64,000 nt of DNA from Liolophura sinensis (lineage: Eukaryota > Mollusca > Polyplacophora > Chitonida > Chitonidae), in contig NC_088299.1 in assembly GCF_032854445.1 (NCBI RefSeq), forward strand, positions 7,912,324 through 7,976,323. Reading direction: 5' to 3'. The notes beneath the pieces were generated by a model. It saw only the letters and a program-made list of their open reading frames with translations, searched no databases and was not told the DNA's origin. Of this stretch, positions 1-11,800 are shown one piece after another. The first letter of the stretch is position 1, and each line of letters starts with the position of its first letter. Position numbers and translations under genes: made by a program.

Positions 1-115
1 TTCTTAGTTCTTTGGTGGTTTGTGTTAAGGTAGTTTTGGGAATTGGCCTGCGATTATTGACCTGGATTATTGACTGCTGGCACACAAATGTCTGTTTCGA
101 CTCATAAATTCCCAT
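1..115 (+). repeat. Dispersed repeat copy, unknown family
   Basis: This stretch resembles 44797-44905: both run from a TTAGTTCTTT-like start through GCGATTATTGACC to ACGAATGTCTGT or CAAATGTCTGT and then TCGACKCATA. The two copies are clearly related but diverged, so this is an interspersed repeat and not part of a gene. The family is not recognised. Confidence 0.5.
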
Positions 116-121
116 ACGGTG

Positions 122-414
122 TCAGTCGTTACTTACTGAAAAAAAAATACAACAAAAAGTTATGTTTTGTGTACGAACATTAGGCTCAATTGTAGCTATG
201 CATTCTGGTCTACTCAACACGTACATTTTGTTATTATTACAAATTCCGCTCCCCACATACTTTGCACATTCTGACTGATAACCAGGTGTCATCCCACATG
301 AATAACACCCACATGACACATCAGTTACCGTTGAGCCGTTTCCGATCGCGCGTGGCCAATATGGACAGAAACACCGGCATACCGGATCAAATGGATGTTT
401 GTAAAGAAACGTGC
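122..414 (-). CDS. Possible cysteine-rich protein exon (uncertain)
   Basis: Read on the minus strand, an open frame continues upstream of the nearest start-like codon to about position 410. It encodes a Cys-rich segment containing VCRCFCPYW, SCGCYSCG and SGICNNN, roughly twelve cysteines in about 95 residues. A TAG acceptor-like site stands just before the first residues. No family is recognised. It could be the exon of a secreted or Ly6-like disulfide-rich protein, or an old mobile-element fragment, because it adjoins a dispersed repeat. No donor site is convincing. Support is only the open frame and the cysteine spacing. Confidence 0.22.
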
Positions 415-942
415 ATTGCTACCAATCTGCATATTTTATGAGGGTTTGAAGCTTCACGCCAGATGACTGTTATACCTGAGGTGTATACATCAGGTGTGGT
501 TAGTATCACCATTGTCTTTGATCTCGACGGTCATTTGCATTGTGAAATCCCTGTGGAATATATTGATTTGTTTGGTAGGTAAACCAAATCCAAAAGTTTG
601 ATACATTATTGTTTGATACAAACTGTGCAGTGAAGTTTCGTTCTGTACGGTATGAATGCTTAATGAACTCATTACTGGATACAGCAGGAATGTAGAACTC
701 GCCGGAGCGGAAACTATCAAAACCCAAGGGTAGCGAATGACAAGCAAAGCGGAAGTGGATAAAGGTACGGAAGAGTTGATTTTGCATGTGTTTGAAGTCG
801 CTTACAACATTTTTTGAGTTATTTTACTACTTTAAGAAGCAGGCAGGTTTAATTGCCGAACACCATGCCGAAGGCATTTGACGTAACACCTTACTTCACC
901 CCACAGTTATACCATGTACAGACAGACCTGGGTCCGATTTCT

Positions 943-1210
943 CTATTTATTTATTTCATTGGTGTTTTACGCCGTACTCAAGAATATTTCACTTATATGA
1001 CGGCGATCAGCATTATGGTGTGAGGAAAACGTACAGAGCCCTTGGGAAACCCACGACCATCCACAGGTTGCTGGCAGACCTTTCCATGTACGGCCGGAGA
1101 GAAAGCCAGCATGAACCAGACTTGAATTCACAGCGACCACATTGGTGAGAGGCTCCTGGGTCATCACGCTGCGCTAGCGCGCTAACCAATTGAACCACGG
1201 AGCCCCCCAC
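943..1210 (-). mobile_element. tRNA-derived SINE, family A, full length
   Basis: Minus-strand copy of the dominant SINE of this window. It has a tRNA-like head (TGGTTCAATTGGTTAGCGCGCTAGC, with a B-box near GAATTCAAGTC), a conserved middle (CATAATGCTGATCGCC) and a tail reading towards AATAAATAAATA. Imperfect 15-bp target duplications (GG[T/A]CCGATTT[C/T]TCTA) flank it at 931-945 and 1223-1237. The SINE is non-coding, so the open frames across it are meaningless. Confidence 0.85.
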
Positions 1211-2655
1211 CCCCCACTCCCCGGACCGATTTTTCTAGCTGAGGACATATTTTCTGAGTTAAGGAAAAGACTGCGCAGAAATCTGAGAAAGCTCTCGTAC
1301 TGAAAGGTAAATGAATTAAGTGAAATGAAAGCAAATGCACTGGACGTGTAAACTGGTATGAGACGGGATGGTGTGGGAACGTGAGAATATGAACACACCA
1401 ATATCATGACAAAGTTACGTAATGGCTCAGTAAAATTCACGACCTGTGACCACGAGGCACATGAGGTGGGGGTCGGGGTGGGGGTGGTTGGGGGGCAACG
1501 AGTATACTCAGTCAAACCTCATGGTCGACATTATGTTTAAAATGGTGACGTCACGTTGTAACTATAGATGGATCTTTAATCTTACACCTCTCAATGTTGT
1601 GTTACCACTGTTTGCTAAGAAGTTTTTTTTCGGGTCCACGACAATGATAAATGTGCACTGCGCTAGGCTACAGGCATTTTAAGCACTCATGGCCATTGGT
1701 TTTGACGGTATGGCGTTCAGTAATTTTGATCCACTCTTATCTTTTGTTTAAAAAAATTAGTTTTTATTTGTTTGTGCTTCTTATACATAGACGTACGGCT
1801 TTACAACAACGCTTTTACATCTTCCTGTCTGGAACTCTCCTGTAAAATGTCATTAAAGGAAAAGACCTCCAGAAATCGAAGTAGGCATCACGAAGTAGAC
1901 CATTATGGTCTAAAAACTATACATAAATATACTTCAATTTATTTTTTCAGATTCTTGTGAACAGAGTTAAATTATTTCAAACATTTGAATTCTAAAGAGG
2001 GCTCTGTGTCTACAGAGTTTAGGAACTCTGACATCACAGGAAGTTTTTCCAATTCTCATTACGACACTGAATGTTGTAATAACTCTTTTTATCATGAGTA
2101 AAAGTTTACTGAAATAATGTTCCCCAAAATTCCTTCCTTTTGCTGAACATCAGGAAAAAATGTGGAGTGACACCAGAGTTCCTAGATACCGTTAGTATGG
2201 CTCATAAAGCCCCCCACTGTATTCAAATATGTAAATGCCTTTCAAAATCTAAATAAATAAATGAAAGTATTTTTAAGCACAGGTTTCAGTTGTCTACATG
2301 TGTGATGAACCCTACTTCATATTTTACCTGTCTTTTACTTTAAGATGGTATAGTTAAGACATGCCGCCTGGAACGAGATGTCTTAGTAAAGGGCACTACT
2401 CCTAACAACTAGGCACACGAGGTGTGCGTTCGGTTCCAGCCTTGAACAGGGAATTTTGGGATTCTCCCGCTCCAATTGTCTGCAGGGCACTGCGAACAGA
2501 AAGTGGCCTATAAAGGTTGTCGGGTCGTTCTGCAAAGTCTTACGTTCGCTGTATACTTCTGACCCTGCAGCAATTTAAAACTCGACTGAATATCTGGATA
2601 GGAATATACCTAAGCAATAATCGTTGTCATCCATTGATTTTCCGCTTTGCTTCAG

Positions 2656-2849
2656 ATATGGTCATTGATGACATATCCCAGGTGTTGGTTGACATTAACT
2701 GTCGCTACATCCATTACGTCATCCGCGCCAACACATCGGCGTTCCGCCTGCGCAGCTGGATTAACGGGACTTACCACGCGCGACGCCACACCGGTCTTCA
2801 CTACATCCTCATTGCTGACGACCGCAACATGCAGCGGGTCATGGATTTG
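2656..2849 (+). CDS. iGluR exon a: amino-terminal domain segment
   Basis: Acceptor TTTGCTTCAG and donor TTG/GTAAGA frame 194 nt, starting with two bases of a split codon and ending in phase 0. It encodes about 65 residues (starting MVIDDISQVLVDINC) of the extracellular periplasmic-binding-like amino-terminal domain. This is the least conserved part of the family. Assignment rests on position, phase and continuity with the next exon. Confidence 0.65.
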
Positions 2850-5800
2850 GTAAGAATCGTTGTTGCGTTGAATTGAAGGGGAAGAAAATATTGAAGCCAA
2901 ATAGCATCAATGAAGAGACCAACAAAATCTTTATCTGAAAGTGTTTATCTATTATAATTGTATGGTGGGTTTCACGGACCATATTGACATTTATGATGTC
3001 ACTGCGACTTTGGACAGGCCCTAAAACGGGTATTAAATGTGAAGGTTTTTGTTTTTTCGTTTTTTCATTCACATTTTTAGCAAAAACATTTACGGCATGT
3101 AACTCAGTGAAAAAACTAAAAACGTAAGCAAAGACATTTTCAGTTCCCAATGGCCTTTCCACTGAAGAATTCTTCATTTCTACATTTCCTTTTCGTCTTA
3201 CAAAGCAAGCCTTTCATGCATCCTGTTCCACAAAGCCATCGTAGACAAAGTTGATCATAACTACGGTGACAATACATGTCAAAACTATAGGTCTAGCTGT
3301 GGTTATAATAGCCACGATCAACTTAGAAATTGAGGGTTTCGTAGCACAGGCCGAAGAGGTATAATTTAATGTTACGGTGCATGTCTCGTTAACTCTGATG
3401 CAGCTCAGTTAATGCATGTTAAGGTGATCTTCTGGATTCATGTGAAGGAGAGACATAAGGATTTTTAGATAAAACGGATACCAAATGTAAACATGCACAT
3501 GTACCAGAGTGAAGCAAATTATTTAATGGACGTGTCAAAATATTGGACTGCGTCCGTATGAGCATTCACTGTGGGTTTAAGTGGTACGTGGGAAGGTCTT
3601 CCAGCAACCTGCGGGAGGTCGTGGGTTTCCATTGGGCTCTGCCTGTTTTTCTTCCCAGTTCGAACTCTTTCGGTGTTAACAGGCCATTTCGTTACAGATT
3701 TTTACATCTCATGGTAGTGCTATATTTACATAATGTTATTTATTTTTGACAGGCGGGAATGTACGACACCGCAGACAAAGGGAAGACAGCCTTGTACTTC
3801 TTTTCCAGATGGCTTGTCATTTCTGGACGACACGGGGTGGAGCTTGTTACTCAGAACATCGGTGATCTTGATCATGTGGCTATCATGACGCTTCAAGACG
3901 TTGGCGAAAAAACGTTGGTGAACAATCAGGTATTGGTAGGCGTGTATGTACATACATGTATACTGTCTTGACTATGTGTAAGGGGCCTCCGTGGCTCAGT
4001 TGGTTAGCGAGCTAGCGCAGCGTAATGACCCGGGAGTCTCTCACCAATGCGGTCGCTGTGAGTTCAAGTCCAGATCATGCTGGCTTCCTCTCCGGCCGCG
4101 CGTGGGAAAATCTGTCAGCAACCTTCAAATGGTCGTGGGTTTGCCCGTTTTCCACCCACCATAATGCTGGCCGCCGTCGTATAAATGAAATATTCTTGAG
4201 TACGGCGTAAAACACCAATCAAAAAAAAAATGACTATGTGTAAATAAAATGTAATCTACCTAACAATTTGGACAACAGTACAAATCCGACCTTTTTTGGA
4301 CGCCCTTGAAAGCATTCTGGTAGCATTTCCTCTGGAAAGAACACATGAATGAATGAAATAATTTTCAATGTACAAAACATTTTCGGACAGGTTCCTCACC
4401 TAAAAGATCACATATATCTTAAATTGTGTCCAAGTATACGTTTAAGTTAACTGAAGTTAAACAAATAAAGCTATTGAGAGACAGTCTAGCAAAACAGAAT
4501 ATTCTTGATGTAGGTAATAAACTGATAACTTATTTATTTATTTCTTTTCTTTTAATTTTGGATCTCGGCCAGGCTGTAGGTTTACGGGTAAGAGTTTTAA
4601 TTTAGCAATACTATCCCTCGGCGCTTAGTTTGTGACAGCATTGCATGGGTGTACTGCAAAGAAAACCTCGTAGTAAGCCATGGTAAAAAACACATTTTTT
4701 AGAACGTATAATTACTATAAATTACAGTGGTTAATTAACCATGGTAGTATCTGGCAATTACCATGGTAACCTGTAGTAATTACCATAGTAATGTGTGACA
4801 ATTACCATGATGATTTATGTGGCAATTAACCATGGTAACGTATGGCAATTACCTGTTCCCAAAAATTTGGATTATCATGGTTACCATGTCATAGATTAGC
4901 ATGGTAATTATCATAGACTACCATGGTAACTAAGGTAGCTAGATGTCTTAAAACACAATGGATTTGTCATGCAATTGCCATGTTCCAAGGTAAAGTATGG
5001 TTAGTTCTATGGTAGTAATTACCATGGTAATTTCTATTCACTCTGGTGAAATATTATCATAACTTGGGAGGTTATTAAAATACACAAAGTAAAAGTAATG
5101 ATCAAAGTTAAGGTTGATTTTGTAGAAATTAAAATACAATAAAATGCAAGATAATAAACCTACTGTTTCCGGGAAAATTGATGAAATATGACAACATGCA
5201 GTCAAAATATATTCATTTTATGAATGTACCTGTACATAAATTCACATGTAAGGCTAAACTAACTTGTAGTAAAAATCTTCATATATAGAAGAGCACAGTT
5301 TAGAATATTTTTAATCAGACCATTGCCTTTTAATTTGTTCAGAAATAAAGTTTCTTGATCCAAGGATTAGAAAGAGCTCTACCATCAATATCACCACTTC
5401 CAATTAGTTCTGACGACAGGTTAGCGGAGAATCACAGAAAGGTGTGACTGAGATTATCAGTTGTATTTACACATATTGACACTTCCTGTAGTTGAATAAG
5501 GGTGTGAGTACCGTTGGTCTTTCTTACCTTGAGCTGTATCCTCCACAGATACCTTCCCCTAGTTTTGTTTGTTTTCATCTGAAAATATTTGGCTCTCAGT
5601 TGTCTTCTAATTCTATCAATTCTGCCTCCCCCTTCTAAGAAACAACCTTTATTGTTGAGTAATCTCAGTGAAATGTCCAGATAGATCGGATGGTACGTTT
5701 CACAACTTCTTCAAATTCCCCCCCCCCCAAAAAAAAAGCATGAATATTGTTAAAATATGTACAATAGGAACCTATATCCTTAAGTTTGAGTTAATTCCAA

Positions 5801-8800
5801 ATTTTGATCAGTGCATAAGATTAACACCAACCGAAATATATATGTATATTGTATACACTTAAATACAGTGAATTTATTATTTTATACTAGTAAGAGACAA
5901 AAATTTAACTGATAATGAAAAAAAACTTCTGTGCTTCATTTTCACTTTCGAAATAAACTGATAACATTCCTAATAGAGTTATCATTTATTACTCATATAT
6001 TCAGAAAATTCACAAATCTTATACTGTATCTGGTCATCTGCCCTTGCTCTCTCATTTTCTTCAGACATCTTTGATACGGTTGAACTGGTACAAATTAACT
6101 GTGCATGGATGATAGCATCATCATTTGGAAGCTCTTGCACTGAGAAATCTTCATATATCTTGGCATATGGCACATGCACTGCTTTTACCGGTTTACTGCA
6201 TCGTTGTTGCAAACGTTGGAACTTGATATAAAACTGAACATTTCAACAACTTCAACACCGCCTGCTTCAAACCGCTCGTCCGTTTGCTTTGTTCAGAGGA
6301 AAATTGTCACGCTATTTTGACGGTAAACTTTATCAGATTTCTAGTCTGTTTGACTGCAGTTGTTCAACACATAACTTTAGTTCATCCACTGCAAATCTAC
6401 GCTTTTCTGTGCTAAAGTTGCCTGTGTTGTCTGTCGCCTGTTGTATGAAATTGCGCCTCCTATAACTCTATTCAAAGGGATGTAACTCCACAAAAATATC
6501 TTGAGAATTTTTTAATGCCTGGGTTTGAGTTGATGATCTCTTACATCTGAATGAATGATTATGGCTTTCTCGTACATCAGTGTTAGTAATAACGTTATAC
6601 TCAGTTAAATCTTACAACCAACTATAATACTACAGTTTATCACATCATGGATTACAACCATCGATTCATACTTTGCCTCCCATTTTACTGTACCTAAACT
6701 AGGGTAGCCAACCACCAAGTACCTAAACTAGGGTAGCCAACCACCGAGTACAGTTTACCATAGTGTATCTACTATGGTTTACATTACCTGTACGTTGCTT
6801 TGATATACATTACTAAGCAATGGTACTACTACAATTTACGTTGGATTACCACGGGTGGCATTACTTCCCATTTAATAGACACCATACTTATCCACAGTTG
6901 ACAGGCCTATTAGGCCTAACGCAGTTCTTACCTTAGATTTCTATGGGTGATTGCCTCCCAGTTGATTTAGCTTACTTACCATGGTACTAGGCCTACTACA
7001 GTTTACCTTGGATTACTGTAGTTCACATTACCGTATTTTTCATTTACCTTACTCAACCATGGTACTACCAAAGTTCACCACGGATTACCACGGTTGACAT
7101 TACGTCCGATGTCATTTACCTTGTTTTACCATGGTACAACCACAGTTTTGCCTTGGTTTGCCATGACATCGTCTTCCATTTCATTTTCCTTACTTTATCA
7201 TGTGGTACTACCACAGTTTATCATGCACTACCATGGTTTACCATACTTAACCGTGCATTACCTCACTTATACCTATCGTAACCATATAATCCACAGGTGT
7301 TTTTATAAGGGTGATGAACGCACAGAAAAATCCATTGCTGATATTTTAGTGCAGAAAAAAATCCCCACAATCTGCAGTATTTCACTTAAATCGCTTTGTC
7401 CTCAAAACTGAGGATACATCATTTTAAGTCTCTTTACAATGTGTGACCGTCTGATGAGGACGGGGAAGGGTTATATTCACTTATGTGATCGTTATTTAAC
7501 GCCAGACTTAAAACTTTTTGGCAACCTGCAGATAGTCGTGAGTGAGTTCAAAGAGGTGGTCCCAAATACCCACAATACAAAATTATGTTCAATTGTGTTT
7601 CTTTTTGAAGAAAATTCGGAAAAATTATATTGAAGACCACATTTACAACCAGCTTTCTGAACTCTTTCATCCGAAGTTTGTGAATTTTCATGGGGTTTTT
7701 TTTTCCACCTCTAATGATGAGACCTTAAGATGGACACTGACTGGTCACAAGGGCGTCTTCACTCTTGTGCTTCATTGGTCAATACTTGCTGCATGTACCT
7801 AAATGAATTGCTTCATTATTAGTGAATGGCAAGTGGTTTCCAGCCAACTTCATGTAAGGCCGCACAGAAAATACCATCGACCTCTAATTATTAGAATATC
7901 TGCTTACAAATTGCTACAGATCAGCGCGTTGCGATATCTAGAATGTTGAAAAAAATTAAAGTTTCCATATCCGCTGTTTGTTTCAGGATAGGCCTATAAC
8001 CTATTCCAGGCAGTGTCCCATACACGGCAAGGATGACCCTGACAGTTGTTACTCTGACAGCGTTAACCTCTTCACCCTCTACTACAAGCCCGAGGGGAAG
8101 GTGTTCTGCTGCACGGGCGTCTGGAACAACCACAGCCTTCGGCTTACGGGTGACATGTTCCCCAATACCAAGTTTGGTTTTAACAATCGCACTCTGAAAG
8201 TGGCAACAAATATGGTAGGTCAATCCGAATAACGATCAAGGTCCGAATAACAACAAGATAACTATACGGGCAACGGAAAGGGAATCCTTATAACGAGATG
8301 ATCTAATCCGAATATTTAAAATGGTGTTAATCCGAATATATATAAGATAACAATCCGAATATTTAAAATGGTGATAATCTCAATGTGCATAAGGTAACAA
8401 ACCGAATAACGATAAAGTAACAATCAGAATGAGGATAACAATCCCAAAGACACAAAAAATGTTCTGGAAATTTTTTTTTCAGTTTTCAAGCCATGTACTA
8501 TTCTAATTTATAAGTTGTCGTTAATTAGAAATGAGTATCTCACCTTGGGGCTATGGGTCAAATGGGGCAAATTCTAGATAGTATAAGACGCCGTACACAG
8601 TGTATTTCTTTTTGTTTCAGTGGCCTCCGTTTGTGTTTCGCAACAAAAGCAGTACCGAGGAGTTCACAGGGTTTACAATGGAGTTGCTTCGGGAAGTGGC
8701 GAGTTCGATGAACTTCAGGTATGGTGTACATCCGTATTCCACGAAGATTTTCCTCGTCTGGCATGATAGGGGTTAATCTAGAAGGCTTGTCCAGCTGACG

Positions 8801-11800
8801 CACTTCAAGAGGGCCAACCTTGGCTACAATGATACTCTGCATTTCTGTCCCATGTGCCAGTAGTGCTGAATAGTTCTAAAACTTCCTTCATCCAAATCTC
8901 CACAAATATTTTATGCATGGTTCCTTAGCACAAGGCAAACGTTACACAGATTTTCAACCAAATCCTTGCAGAACTTTTTCCGAAACATTCCTCAGAGACA
9001 GACAGCCAGACAGATTGACAGGTATACAGACAGACTGACAGGTAAACAGACTGATAACCAGGCAGACAGACAGATAGATAGACAGACAGATATGCAAACA
9101 GACAGAGACACAGGTATACAGACAGACATGCATACAGGCAGATAGATAGATACACAGACAGGTATACAAACAGAGAGACAGGCACGTAGACAGACAGATA
9201 GGCAGACAGGTAGACAAGCAGGCAGACAGACAGTCAGATTAGCATAACCTTCTTGGCGGAACTGCACACCTACTCTCGAAAACGTCGAAATCTGGACCCA
9301 TCAAAATTTGCCCCTGCTCATGTCCAGGAAATGTCAGGGTCCCCTGGCTCTCACCGATGGTGTGTGGGGTGGGGGGGGGGGGATATCACCACGACGCTAA
9401 TGTGGCCCTTTGATCAGCCTAACGGTGGGCTAGTGATAATGTCAAGATCATTTTAAAATAATTAAACACGAACAGCGTAGAGAGTATAAGCAGAGCAGCG
9501 ACGACAGTGTGACAGCTGATAATTGGTCACACGTAACCGCTGAAAAACGGCCACTTGTCAATTTATCTCAGTTAGGTTTTTATTATAAATATTCACGTGA
9601 ACGCTAAAACAATAACAAATTACACGCAGAATTTGGGGGGGAAAGCGGTGATGTTAGTTGCAATTTATTATACGTCCCTGGTCTATAATTACTCAATGTT
9701 TAACGTATGTATGTGTTTTGTAAGCTACTAGACTACAACTACTAACTACTAAACATCTGCATATCTTTATCTGCTCCTTCTCGTTTATTTTTGTGACAGT
9801 TATACCCTCCAAGTTCCGGCAGATGGGGAGTGGGGTATGAAGGCAAATGGACGGTGGACGGGTCTGGTTGGAGACCTGTACTACGGCGTAGGTAGCACAC
9901 AATTTATTTATTTATTTATTTATTTGATTGGAGTTTTATACCATACTTAATGGTGAGAGGAAACCGGGCAGTGACAGAGGGAAACTCACGACCTTCCTCG
10001 GATTGTAGGGTAAACTTCCCACGTACGACTGGAGAGGAATCTAGTAAGAGCTGGACCTGAACTCACAGCGACAGCATTGTAGGTAGTCTCCTGGGTAATT
10101 GTGCTGCTCTAGCACGCCAACCACTAGGCCTTGAAGGCCTCTTACACGTCTATATAAGCCTAAATATTTATCTATCTGATTTGATGATTAACTCTTTATG
10201 GAAGTATGTAGTACTTTAATATCCACTGAATTGATTAATTTCCTGACCACCTCCTGGTTAAAGCTGAATACGAACCAGCGAGAGCTGGACTTGAACCTAT
10301 ACCTCACTGGGAAGCCGCTGCTTCGTCACTGGTGCTGCGAGAAAAACGCTTTTGTCGCTTGAGCCATAGAGGACCCACTGTAGAGGTCTGCCGATATCGG
10401 TTACCTGTCAGTGCGACTTGAGCGGAATAATCCTGAGTGCGAGGAATAAACCACCGACCATTGGCGCGTTTGAAAGCCAACTCTTCTACGTCATATTGGT
10501 GGAAAGTTAGTGACCTCCTTGACCTCCATAACCTCCAGGGTCCCAGAACAATGGGAGCAGGGAAATCTCGAAAATATCCTGTCCTAGAATGGAATTGTAC
10601 CGACGTCTTGTATGAAGGCAGGCGCCTTAATCACTCGAACACGGCCTACTCCCAAGAGAAGACACTTTACTCGCTGTAGTTAAAGGTGTATATGAAAACT
10701 AGTCCCGTCGGAAGCTGAGGGTTAAACGACTATTATATTGCCTCAGTTAATGGACGACCTCAGTGTACAATGAGCAACCCACGATCTAGCATACATAGTG
10801 ATATAATATTTGCGGCAGTCAAAGCATGACTTGTTCCCAAGGCGGCCACAACGGTACGGTGTTTGCCGTCTGTGCTACAGACCATGACATTGAATTCCCG
10901 AGACGTAACATTTTGATTAAGTAATGAGTGGTACTATTAAAATCTAATTTCTAGTAGACAACTGTCATTAGTTTCTGTCTGAGGAAGACAGGCCGGGTGT
11001 TTTTCAGTCTACTCGTCGCGGATCGGTTATGACGTTTCTATTTACTGAGCTTAGGGCGCGTCAATACAGGCCACATAGCCATTGTGAACAAATTAACGGT
11101 CCAGAAGACGCATACAAAGCCACTATCTGGATCGTTAAACATTGGACCCACTACATCTATATCTCTATAGTCAGGCCGTGGACTCACTACATATCTACTC
11201 ACGGAAGATCTCTATAGTCAGATCTTGTACCCACTACATATCTACTCACGGAAGATCTCTATAGTCAGGCCTTGGACTCACTACATATCTACTCACGGAA
11301 GATCTCTATAGTCAGATCTTGTACCCACTACATATCTACTCACGGAAGATCTCTATGGTCTGATCTTGTACCCACTACATATATAGTTAGGAAAGATCTG
11401 TATAGTCGAACCTTGCACTCACTACATCTATACTTACTGAAGATCTCTAAGTCAGACCATGAACTCACTGCATATCTCCTTATGGAAGATCTCAATAGCC
11501 ATACTTTGGACTCACTACATCACTACTTACGGAAGATCTCTATAGCCAGACCTTGTACACACTACATCTATACTTAAGGAAGATCTCTATGGCCAGAATT
11601 GGGCTCACTACATCTTTACTTAGGGAAGATTTCTGTAGTCAGACCTTGGATCCACTACATCTATACTTAGGAAAGATCTCTATAGTCACCCCTTGGACTC
11701 GCTACTTCACTACTTACGGAAGATCTATAACCAGACCTTGTACCCACTACATCTATCCTTGGGGAAGTTCTCTTTAGTCAGACCTTGGATCTACTAAATC

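Noticed and set aside
3982-4070. tRNA gene candidates in the heads of SINEs (A-box TGGCTCAGTTGG, B-box GAGTTCAAGTCC)
   Set aside because: No complete cloverleaf with paired acceptor stem; each continues into the SINE body and tail and many carry target duplications.
8925-9267. Three overlapping minus-strand open frames, rich in Cys, Leu and Ser
   Set aside because: They are translations of the CAGA microsatellite in three frames; repeat composition alone keeps them open.
11272-11777. Plus-strand open frames with repeating ISIVRPWTHYI-like peptides
   Set aside because: They read through the 47-bp minisatellite; 47 bp is not a codon multiple and the frames end within the array.
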